This document shows, piece by piece, positions 23,101 to 30,100 of a stretch of 64,000 nucleotides of DNA. The notes beneath the pieces were generated by a model that was given only the letters and a program-made list of their open reading frames with translations, was not told the origin of the DNA and ran no database searches. Where the stretch lies: assembly GCA_036925085.1 (NCBI GenBank), contig JAUPFP010000035.1, positions 1,416,356-1,480,355 on the forward strand, in the 5' to 3' direction. Numbering within the stretch: position 1 is the stretch's first letter; every line of letters begins with the position of its first letter. The stretch is from Brachycybe producta. Taxonomy: Eukaryota > Arthropoda > Diplopoda > Playtdesmida > Andrognathidae. The translations under genes were made by a program, and so were the position numbers.

Positions 23101-23175
23101 TTACGAGGGACCAACCCAAATCACCAGGCCGCCATCATGTGGGACGCCGTCCAGGGGACCCTTTACTGGTCGTAA
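17176..23175 (+). CDS. Gag-protease polyprotein fused to unknown basic protein
   Basis: 1999 codons from an ATG in good context (ACAACAATGG). Residues 1-285 are low complexity, rich in Ser, Pro and Arg. About 286-440 is a Ty3/retrotransposon Gag core (VKKFDG…FLEEFEE…WLSKLR…WSELRKRM…EKRYWELRQKEGES). A CCHC knuckle CYQCGQLGHFSREC spans 526-539. A retropepsin-like protease covers about 708-795, with DTGAHSS from residue 718 and ILGRD at 786-790. A beta-rich stretch follows (to about 960), of the type that precedes RT in Ty3 elements. Where RT should begin there is instead an AT-rich lysine-rich linker (about 975-1354), then an in-frame ATG at 21238 starting a proline/arginine-rich region (1355-1999). 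RT, RNase H and integrase are absent. The stop lies in the loop of a perfect inverted repeat, so the original C-terminus is probably lost. Confidence 0.9.
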   Translation: MAQASNPQLTLNGGEGSNNPPLNPDPTQPSQPSQTSRSSQTSTQTLLPRQGHRILSGSDTSDVSNGSQGDHRPKRKKTKTPKSPQPNLSQPENMDLSEIIRLLSALGTQLTTQLSTSRSKPGSSRSRHPSTPRETEPQRYSNPEPRIDHHRPSTSSYEPLPARRTYPMTPGPPRTSTAHQPYPEARHREADRPRPRPIEPRYYDYTSSGSDNGGDRPSPPLDDYDRNSIYAPQFPPRERRHRDQGPNPNAIGRGQVLDGVYRAPPRVLTVEELNKKYGSRHPADSVKKFDGLGSFRAFLEEFEEVANLHRWDDHHKEDFVTTCFTGSARSWLSKLRYRHPDLTWSELRKRMTSAFGKPNERTLLEKRYWELRQKEGESTQAFIWKFAELGDKIYPELSDELRINQLRRSLHPTIQDAVDSAPTHSFSSFKEAVLRMEAILYSKDKWPLAPEAVDGLPESKSTKPDGEQRAVTAPAPRDNRPRQPNARRSYTAPQPKSGGPQAPISSAPGPRRDAPVTTIDKSKATCYQCGQLGHFSRECKQPKRKLEVKQYGGIVEHPGEDLAETDIISEDGIEYALISLGGQLRKIALEAPPPTPVVEDIIDDSEDYLPIAVISPSAHPKLEPWTTIDLGLWNEIMEAFDSANSNFGCREDRTVMIITPGGKAPKKGRACCRTMMQDLYQKLAASCDVKELGAHDASLNSPRILVSINGREIRMLVDTGAHSSVLSECIANEHDLRIEPMPRAPMIEGVGGATINIVGQVNATVEVGAKRVQGPLYVIEGHREAILGRDLGKALHLSVSMTTDKVYCEDDLFNSVLRRQCVEAYVGSALQEQPPSDNDSNLLELKCTQRIEQHLVVLSHTRLNGGGIALVEVEASKILKESDFFVIVPDEKLKADRGIFVAPGLMQGQNEATFRIKVFNTNRTPATLQKGEVLAHIQYDYDWEVVADTATIPEQSVSVTDPEKLEDHVPVREPLRKGGSETRKMEKLKNSRTSFLGKEGGETEVDTSPPLQPTGPRPPNKPLQPTIPQNFFGNESSGTPFAKEPPTKTSIPSKNAKLHHKKKRLKIKTTNSSLESAAKNKAEIKSEINDGIPPKILTLKTIHVIEDEKPRVQHMESSRSTSSIININKIVAVTATHAFKHKNHVATKENYLKHRNPPLMTSHQKEKVNSVTYLWFQVQIFGGKVKHLTLHTLMQEMKLRHHRWELKHKIGAIKDIKTKPPVNQIKKINWANQDTPYIIKGPNHQPKSTSTPPKGLTQPLSLGILCINSIFGRIESVADSSIVPKISTLQQRKIGKVSNGPERKSSLQEIVTIKNRDKGNPKSSFKDSQIVSLGRGGGYPPSNKTLSFFSTVEIMPKYTRGTWRGRHRHPNGSSSDEEGGNAKATTLPPPEPMEMGGDQAGAAPPPTELTKNTILTGQAHAGTASEPASRPLSPGADPKRRRHSVPENFHRRGEKRLKASLRRPANVGREGKPEEPTLLVPLTAATSKHWAEDREDLIDVPTMPLGPPKDFWRSLAPGQMIPGGAEPWGKKSSGSAPLTTTQEEQQRLEEERIRRLQEEDHKKGKTDLRYLQLACLRLAELGLPYTAPLPQGEIEKIESLLVSEKQPAAVAASDRSLPPTPPPSVTPPTTKPQKTIHAPMKSSSKERPRLDHRRSERDSSPKRCRSPARHTNYPHQGHREFRRQPQDLRQHLKAVAQGGRPKIRPLMETLIPKPTPTLPPVKVQPSATTTAPSSSPVAAEREYFLSQQKKMTDLVLDFAKRGGDPRVALGIPPLEDRPPISQKSQKKKPRQRARDMARATLFRAQRAQSSGDAGTAPPASITSPPVADAGPAPAALPEDSPATITTPAPPAVTARRKTPICRPLRPESLQERFINNRWALWQQQTQPKQTLYIGHYDLEEGFPHLELPERERYVVGMTRDTSTFTAIVVPQRRHIEVFQFAGELVTTALQAVMRSFFATIFGTPTEGTFRISRSYLRGTNPNHQAAIMWDAVQGTLYWS
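20047..21237 (+). other. AT-rich open linker resembling a second leader
   Basis: This part of the ORF is clearly more A-rich than its flanks and encodes Lys/Asn/Ile/Ser-rich protein with no domain. It carries the leader's motifs: CACGTG at 20482, 20504 and 20605 (another at 21258, just inside the next region), TCGGTGACCGA at 20047, GTAGCGGTAACCGCTAC at 20566 and AATCGGTGGCCGATT at 20999. About 380 codons without a stop would be unlikely by chance, so the open frame appears to be kept. It may serve as both coding linker and internal regulatory region. Confidence 0.55.
21166..21229 (+). other. Candidate 64-nt intron between the two coding halves
   Basis: Donor GTAAGT at 21166, branch-like CTAAC at 21200-21204 (its second A 26 nt before the acceptor), a pyrimidine tract and acceptor TTTTTTTCTACAG ending 21229. 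Length is not a multiple of three. Splicing would join ATT to TAG, ending the first protein at residue 1330, with the ATG of the second half at 21238. Retaining it gives the 1999-aa fusion. The acceptor could also serve a longer splice from the leader. Sequence-based prediction only. Confidence 0.5.
21238..23175 (+). other. Second coding half: proline-rich basic protein, unknown
   Basis: 645 codons from an in-frame ATG eight bases after a good splice acceptor. Visible parts are a basic cluster starting PKRRRH (residue 1438 of the fusion) that could be a nuclear signal, a short Glu/Arg coiled coil near 1542-1566 (QEEQQRLEEERIRRLQEE), long Pro/Ser/Arg-rich stretches and a compact-looking C-terminal 130 residues (from about PLRPESLQERF). 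No transmembrane segment or signal peptide is evident, so it is not an envelope protein. I recognise no family. Its place after protease is where RT-integrase would be. Confidence 0.6.
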
Positions 23176-23287
23176 AGGGTCCCCTGGACGGCGTCCCACA
23201 TGATGGCGGCCTGGTGATTTGGGTTGGTCCCTCGTAAGTAGCTCCGAGAGATCCGGAAGGTTCCCTCAGTTGGTGTCCCGAAAATGG
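23051..23287. repeat. Perfect 116-bp inverted repeat with 5-nt loop
   Basis: 23051-23166 and 23172-23287 are exact reverse complements around TGGTC. The left arm lies in the ORF and the right arm supplies the TAA stop (23173-23175). The minus strand of the right arm re-encodes the same peptide. This could be a foldback template switch during reverse transcription, or an assembly or cloning artefact. Confidence 0.95.
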
Positions 23288-23397
23288 CTGCTCGGGCGAC
23301 ACGAACCGACGAGGAGGTGTACCAGGCCTTCTTTAGGGACCTCCAGGGGGACGTCGACGGATGGATCATGGCCCATTGGGATGGTCAACGCCTCTGA
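23284..23397 (+). CDS. 37-codon ORF after the inverted repeat, unknown
   Basis: It begins ATGGCTGCTCGGGCG at the edge of the right arm and encodes MAARATRTDEEVYQAFF…MAHWDGQRL. The composition looks protein-like (charged and aromatic residues) and it ends at TGA. It may be the start or a remnant of a small third product of the element, or the tail of a sequence broken by the inversion. No homologue recognised. Confidence 0.3.
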   Translation: MAARATRTDEEVYQAFFRDLQGDVDGWIMAHWDGQRL

Positions 23398-23457
23398 CAC
23401 TACCAGCGGGACAATCAAGTGTTTTCTCGTCGAGGAACTGCTCGCGAGTCATATAAT

Positions 23458-23462
23458 AATAA

Positions 23463-23498
<36 letters not shown>
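23458..23498 (+). repeat. AATAAA followed by a run of 34 A
   Basis: AATAAATAAA runs directly into 34 consecutive A residues (23465-23498), well before the 3' LTR. A poly(A) tail would normally lie 10-30 nt past the signal, so this may be an expanded A-tract or a captured tail. Confidence 0.85.
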
Positions 23499-23500
<2 letters not shown>

Positions 23501-23587
23501 GCTTGTCGTGTTGTTCTACTGTAATCTTCGTTTTATCCGCGAGAGACTACTCACGAATCTTTCGTTCATATTCTTTTTTTTTATTTT

Positions 23588-23731
23588 ACCCCGTTGGGTT
23601 TTTTTGTTCCAATTGTTATTGTTTTTTTATCGTTCGGGAAATATTTGTGGTTGCGTTCATATTGTTCTATTACCCCGTTGGGTTTTGTTTACTTGGGTTT
23701 TTGCGTTTTGTTTCTTGGTTACCCCGTTGGG
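23588..23731 (+). repeat. Three copies of ACCCCGTTGGGT in a T-rich region
   Basis: ACCCCGTTGGG occurs at 23588, 23672 and 23721, each followed by T-rich sequence; a looser CCCCCTCGTTCCGGGG follows at 23752. ACCC and GGGT can pair around CGTT. The region (about 23520-23815) is strongly pyrimidine-rich on this strand. Open frames through it appear accidental. Confidence 0.7.
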
Positions 23732-23960
23732 TTTCCTTTTCGTTTTTTTTATCCCCCTCGTTCCGGGGATAATCATTTCCTTTTTTTTCTTGTAATGTTA
23801 TTTTTGACTTGTTGAAGGGATGGTTGATGCGAACTGCATCAACCTCTCTTTCAACATGAATGTACTCATTAGTGACATGCCGAACCACTGGACCACTTCC
23901 CTAGAACTGCAGTGGTGGCATACCTCCCGGCTCTGAAGCACGAGGACGTGCTTCACGCCA

Positions 23961-23972
23961 AGTTGGGGGGTA
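23961..23972 (+). other. Polypurine tract before 3' LTR
   Basis: AGTTGGGGGGTA lies directly upstream of the TGTGAC start of the 3' LTR, in the expected place for the plus-strand primer. The G6 core is 23965-23970. Confidence 0.65.
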
Positions 23973-24531
23973 TGTGACACCCTGTATTTCGCCGTTTTGT
24001 CCCTCCCCTAGCCTGGGGGTCTCTGGGGACGTAGGGGACGGATTTCCGCCCTTTCCTTCCCTCTTGGAGACCCCAAAGCTGCAAGACACATTCAGATTCC
24101 GGTATCGGCGGATGGATACCCGTCGATGCACGGTCCCCAGGGCATGTGTACCCCTAAAAAGGCGTACACCGGCTCTGGGTATAAAAGACCGTGTTTCGAT
24201 AGATTCTGGGTCCATTCTTTGATATCGAAACATGAAATAATTCATCAATGGTCCAGTGGCGAAAGCACGCCACAGTAACTCTTTCTCTGTTGTTCATGTG
24301 TTAATGGTTGGTCATGAATAAATAAGTATCGACGAACCTATCATCCGTCTCGCCTGTCTAATGATTCTTTTCAGCTACAGTGACGAAATCAAGAAATATC
24401 TACGAGAACGACCCCAGCACCAGTAGGACTCAGGTTGTATAACACAAACGATCTCTTAACAACAAGCGGTACCCGCTCGAGTTAAGAGATTCTACAACTG
24501 AGCCCCGTAACAAAAGCTCGACATTGTTACA
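23973..24531 (+). repeat. 3' LTR
   Basis: Same length and, by eye, same sequence as 15087-15645. TATAAAA is at 24180-24186, AATAAA at 24317-24322 and the U5 hairpin at 24451-24490. It is followed by TTAC; the 5' flank ends ATAC. Confidence 0.95.
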
Positions 24532-25038
24532 TTACATAATTTTAATTCTGACAAAAAATGTTAATAAAGGTACCTATGTTATCCTAGTTTACGTAGTACA
24601 AGATTAACAAATTAAATGTATATTTTAACAATAGTTTTTTTTTGTTGCTCTCATCATAGAATAGAGACTGGAACTTTCACTAACATCACAGTCAGTTCGT
24701 GACCTATGTTATATATACCTCCTTTTTTATATGAATATTATTACATTAAAAAAAACTTCGGCTCCACATTTCCTTGCAATATCTTTTTTCCATGCGATTT
24801 TTTTTTTCAAAATATATTTAAGATGAATATGTTGTAATATTCTTTCGTTTGCCCTACATACTTCGCGCTCGCAATTTAACAAAAAAAAAGACGTATTCAA
24901 GCTCAATTTGATGATTGTTAGATGCAACCAATTAGAATAAAGTTAGTCGGTCACATGATCCGCCTCCATAAATACGAATCCTCTCGTTTAAAGAGATCTT
25001 CTTTTCGAAATAGATTCATGTACAAATTCATTAACTCA
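24532..25038 (+). promoter_or_regulatory. Proximal upstream region of the CPAP1-like gene
   Basis: About 500 bp between the 3' LTR and a likely first exon. It holds CACATGATCCGCCTCCATAA and an arthropod-type initiator context CATCAGTG (25037-25044). I see no TATA box at -30 from it. Promoter status is inferred from the donor-bounded exon that follows. Confidence 0.35.
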
Positions 25039-25087
25039 TCAGTGTGGCATCGGGAATACGACTTGCAACTACGGAACTAAATTCCAG
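25039..25087 (+). other. Likely 5' untranslated first exon
   Basis: TCAGTG at 25039 resembles an arthropod initiator and the segment ends CCAG|GTAAAT, a good donor. It has no ATG, and the next supported exon (27096) opens the coding region. Transcript data would be needed to confirm it. Confidence 0.4.
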
Positions 25088-25214
25088 GTAAATTCATAAA
25101 AAGGATTCATTATTTTTTATTTTTTTTTTTTTCTTCAAGAATTATTTTCACTTTCATCCTATTAAGCTGCTTTAGGTTCAATACAATTTCTTATTAAATA
25201 TTACAGGCATAGAT

Positions 25215-25291
25215 GAAAGCATTGATGCTTTGTTTTTGAAAGCATTGATGCTTTGTTTTTGAAAGCATTGATGCTTTGTTTTTGAAAGCAT
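25215..25291 (+). repeat. 23-bp tandem repeat, 3.3 copies
   Basis: GAAAGCATTGATGCTTTG plus TTTTT repeated three times and then a partial unit. Each unit contains a small AGCATTGATGCT palindrome. It lies in the proposed first intron, which otherwise (25088-27095) is AT-rich without features. Confidence 0.9.
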
Positions 25292-27122
25292 CATCCTTTT
25301 ATTTCACTAAGTAATTGTTTGCACAGAATATTTTTTTTTAAATATTTTTACCATTTTAACAAAATATTTTTTTTTGTAATCTTTTTGCAGAAACATATTT
25401 CAATATTTCTGTTTTTTAAGTGTTTTACATAGATTGATAATTAACGACAAAAGTTTGCATTGTTGTACATATAAACAGTTTGTTACACATCCTTTTGTGT
25501 GCACCTACAATGCCGTATAAGCACATTTAAAGCATTTTCAATAATTACCAGTTAAACAAAATATAAAAGTTAAATTTGCATAACAATCACATTAGATGCA
25601 AAAAAAAATCTATGAACAGTTTCTAAAACGACATTCTTTTGATTGTGTGTTTTTAGTTAATGCTTTTAGATTGTAGATAATATTTTGTTTCAATAATTTC
25701 ATTAATTGCGGTTCTTAGATGATAAATTTATTTAAATTAAAAGTCCAATTTCTAAAAAAAAAATTAGTGCATTAATGAAGTTTTAATTGCATGAAATGAA
25801 ACGCGGCGAAAGTTGCACACTTTTTCAATTTTTATCAAAGTTTCAGCATTATTCATTTGATTTTAGATTTAAAATAACAAATGATTTCAATGAGTTGGCA
25901 ATTAAAGTTTCGTTTTGGATAAATTATACACACATTCAAATTATTTGAACACGTAAGTCAAATTTAAAGTAAAGAAGTATTCTTTGCTTTAAATTTGAGT
26001 TGTGTGTTCAAATACGTAAAAATCGTGTTTAATTTGTAGAAAGTTCTTATTTGTTATAATTAAAACTTGTTTTTTTTTTAAATATTGAATATTAACAATT
26101 TTAAGCTGTTTTATTTATTTTTTTTTTAAATTAAACGATAATAAGAAAATAACGTTTTATTTAAAACTTTTCTTAAAAAGATGTTTCAGACAATTTATAG
26201 TTTAATTTCAACTTGATAAACTTAACAACAGATAATTGATAGCCATATATTGCCAAATATATGTTTATCCCAACCAGAAAAAATTAACAATTAATTAACG
26301 TTCTAACCTATATACGCTCAAATGTGTGATCAATATTTTTAATATCCCACCCGATAGTTAAATAGAATTTTCTTGAAGCAATTTTTATTTACGTTTGAAA
26401 AGAAAGTTATTTACGCATGAACAAACCTAATTTTACCAAGGATAAAAAAAATCTATTATCAATTATTGAATTGCATAAAATGATTTCATAAGAAAATAAT
26501 TAAAACACTGTTTCAAAATGTAAAAAAAAGAATTGTTTTTAATCACATAATTGTTTGCATAATAATCAAGAGCAAGATCACATTTTAACGTCAACAATTC
26601 ACTTTTAAATACAATACCGTTAATTTTTTTGTTATTTTCTGGTTCATAGTTTTCTGTAACCTCTTTTAAAATTTTTAAGAAAAATGTTCAAAAAATGCTA
26701 TCAGCTTTCTCGTTGTGAACATATAATTTATCTTTCTAACATAGTTCTACACAATAACAAAATAAATAACTTTATACCAGTATTGATTATTAATGATTAA
26801 TACTTCAATATTAATGTTGGGTCTCATCTGTCTGTGTGTGTGCTACGCACGATAATAATGTCAAGTGTAAACCTACCATTAACTATACTATACATGAGAC
26901 ATTTTGTAAATGTCTGCAAAAACTTGCATTCCCTCCCCCCCCCCGCGCAATATTTAAATTTTCATGCATTGCTGTACATTCTCGTGCTTCCTTTTGCGGC
27001 CTTTCTTTTGTTATTTATCAATAATTAACTGTTTTATATTAATAATAATGGATTAACGCATCAATAAACCTGATAATAATTGTTTTTGTTTACAGATTAG
27101 AAATTGGAAGAAGAAAGTGACC

Positions 27123-30100
27123 ATGAGAAAGACAACACTAGAAGTTGTTTCCATAGGTAAATATCTTTAATTTCTTCTTATTTAAGTGGAGATATAATAA
27201 TTAGTGTGCAACAGTGGAAAAAAGAAGAAAAAAAAAGTATGGTTAATTGTTTTTTTTTTTTGTAGCAACTAGTATGAAAAACGTTTTTGGTGTAAACAAG
27301 ATTGTAGATTTAAATTTAAAAGATTGCAGAATTAGATTTAAAAAAAAAAAAACATTTATAAAAGTGTTTCTTTCTATTTTGTTATATATTTTTTTGATGT
27401 TATCAGAGTTGATTTTACTTTGATAAAAGAAATTTCACCTCAAATCAATGTCAGTATAAAATTCTATAAAGTGTCCTCTAAATGTTTACATAAACAATAA
27501 TACTGCAATTAAATTTAATTTCTAAATAACAATTAATCAAAGCTGAGAATCTGTTATTTCAAAATCTGTAACTTGTCAATGAAAATACATTTAAACATGT
27601 TTCCTGCCATAACTATAAACCATGAAAAATATTATTGTTAGTTTACTAATTATGGGAAAAGAAATCGTATTTCACATACCGGATAAAGTATATTAAAGAC
27701 GTTCTTAATCTCAATAAAAACCTAAGTCTTATTCATTTATTTCCAGAAATTATAAAAAATAGAAAGATTTATTTAGTTATTGAAGTTAATTACGAATAAA
27801 AACTTTTATAGAACCGCCAACGAAGGACTTAACTACATTTATTACAGCATTACTCAACTGTGTAATCACCACAATGCAAACTTGTAGTAGCTTTTCCTTG
27901 TGTTATATTGTCTTACAGAAAAAAGTTGTTATTAGAACTGTTTTAAGAACCTTTTGCTATCATCTATTTTCTATAAGACAAAATAATACAAGTATTACTT
28001 TTGGGTCAACCCATCCCACATCAGCAACTTCAAGCTATGGTGATTTTAAAGCAATACCTCTCGCTTCTCAAAAATGAATACCTTTCTATTCAAAAGTGAA
28101 TGCCTGTTTTTCAGTTGAAAAATGACGAAAAACTTGTATGTGATTTTTAAACTAGAAGGGTAGCTCTGTCAATTAACCGTGTTTTCATTTTGACATCTTT
28201 CAAAATAAACCTTTCATGGACAAATTTTTTTTAAAAAATACCGCCTGTTTAACATTGGTTATTTTCAAACTCACTTGAAAAACTTATTTTGAAAAATGTC
28301 AACATTTCTTTTAGTTTCTAAAACACATTCAAGTTTCTGTTCATTGTGCATCTAAAATATAGAATAATCCGAGTTCGAGCGGTGTTTTTACACTTTAAAA
28401 ACCACCTTAAGCAAGACGTACATTACGTGTCATGGTCTTAAAAGACAATGACTGGTCGTTTTCACATGTAAACACAATGTACCTTTTTACAAATACCAAA
28501 GCACTCAATTAAATTCTATAAGACTCATATATGTGTGGTGCATAATAATTTACATAATAAAACCTTATAAATTCCTAAACCTGTTTTCGTTTAGAATAAT
28601 TAACATAGGACATCAAAAAATCTTTGAAATATAAGGGTATTTTTAATTGGTGCTTATATTTAAAGTAGCTTACAAAAAGTAGCTCTAGTGTTGGTATTTC
28701 AATTACAGCAGTTTTTTAGTTATTTCAAGTCTCCAACACAAAAACATACTTAGAAATTTAAAAAAACCAACAAGCGATGCATACTGTGATGAGTAGGTAT
28801 AATACGTCCCGTCCCGTATTATACTTCGTTTTATACTGTATAATACGCGACGTATAAAACTTATTTTGTGTACATATAAAACCAAACGTATAAAACAAAA
28901 AAAGTACAAAAAGTTTAATAAAACAAAATTGGCAGACCTTTTAAATGTTCAAAACATAGTGTTTCGTTAAAAAAAAAGTTGCAAATCTGCAATGGAAAAA
29001 ACTGGAAAATTGACCCCCCTCCCCAAAAAAAAAAAAAGGCTGAAAAGAAAAATTAAATATTTTAAAATTTAAATGTAATTGTTATTTGAAATGCATATTA
29101 ATGTTTCTCAGAATGTTGTTTATCTTGCACTTTAAGAACGGGATAAACGTAAGAACTTTTTTTGGATTTCTCTGTAGAGAGCCTATTCCTTATTGCAGAA
29201 TGAACATAAGACCAGTCCAAACACAGGCTTTCTTTCCACCAGAGCTGTGGGGATGGTGGAATGCTTCATACTTTTTCTGTCAGCTTACTCATTGTATCAA
29301 GTTTGTTGCTTTTATTTAACTTCATAATTTGTTTGTATGTCCACTGCCACCTTCTGAAATATTTGAAAATAATCCAGACTGCATGGGGGTTGAACTCATG
29401 ACCAACATTACCTTGACATCAGTTACCAACAAGACAAGAGGGGATTAGATCTTGTTTTTTCTTACTTTTTAGAACAAACAGAAAAAAAAACAAGTTTTTT
29501 ATTTAATTTTCGTTTTCATTTAACTTGATTGAAGTTAAATGAAAACAAACTTGATACAATGAGTGGGGTTTAATATTTTATAGGTTTTAAAATTTGTGAC
29601 TTTATAATAGGTTTTAAGTTTCATACATTAATTTTGTAACATTTACCCATCCCTGGATGTATACTCATAAAAATTAATTTTTCTTAAAAAACATTGAAAA
29701 ATGTTTAATTTTGATATGCTTACCAGTATATACTGTAGCTAGTAAATATTTGAAAATAATATATAAATATTATATAATTTTAAAAATATTTTAAATTGAA
29801 AGTATTTTAGAAACTAGAAAGTACCCAGTAAGTGAATATGTTCATTTTTTAAAACTTATAATTAGTACACACGTGATAATTTAAATGCATTTAAATAATG
29901 TGTTCTACCAGTGAACCCAGTGATGGGCAAAAACAATATGTCGTCGAATTCAATTTAATTCAGTTAATAATCTCAAAATATTGACTTAATACTTAAATAT
30001 AATATATAAACTATTGACAAAATATTAATTTAGTATTTCAATGTAAAATATTAATAATAAAGTCAATTTTTGTTTGGTTCATGTCCTTAACTGGATTCCG

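Larger units (their letters stand above)
15087..24531 (+). mobile_element. Complete LTR retrotransposon lacking RT and integrase
   Basis: Two 559-bp direct repeats (15087-15645 and 23973-24531, constant offset 8886) bracket a tRNA-Ala-type primer-binding site, a 1.5-kb leader, one 6-kb ORF and a G-rich tract before the 3' LTR. The LTRs begin TGTGAC and end GTTACA, and I find no difference between them, so insertion was recent. The ORF has a Ty3-type Gag, one CCHC knuckle and a DTG protease. No frame contains the RT YxDD box, an RNase H or an integrase zinc/DDE region. The element is therefore non-autonomous for reverse transcription and integration but not visibly decayed in its Gag-protease. 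This recalls GAG-only LTR elements described in plants; the second coding half is unfamiliar to me. Confidence 0.92.

Noticed and set aside
21238..23175. Envelope gene of an endogenous retrovirus
   Set aside because: No signal peptide, transmembrane segment, furin-like site or cysteine pattern; composition is proline-rich and basic instead.
23163..23369. Minus-strand ORF repeating the C-terminus of the polyprotein
   Set aside because: Produced by the perfect inverted repeat; not an independent gene.
23499..23815. Overlapping plus-strand ORFs rich in Phe and Leu, like membrane proteins
   Set aside because: T-rich sequence translates to hydrophobic residues in all frames; no start context or domain.
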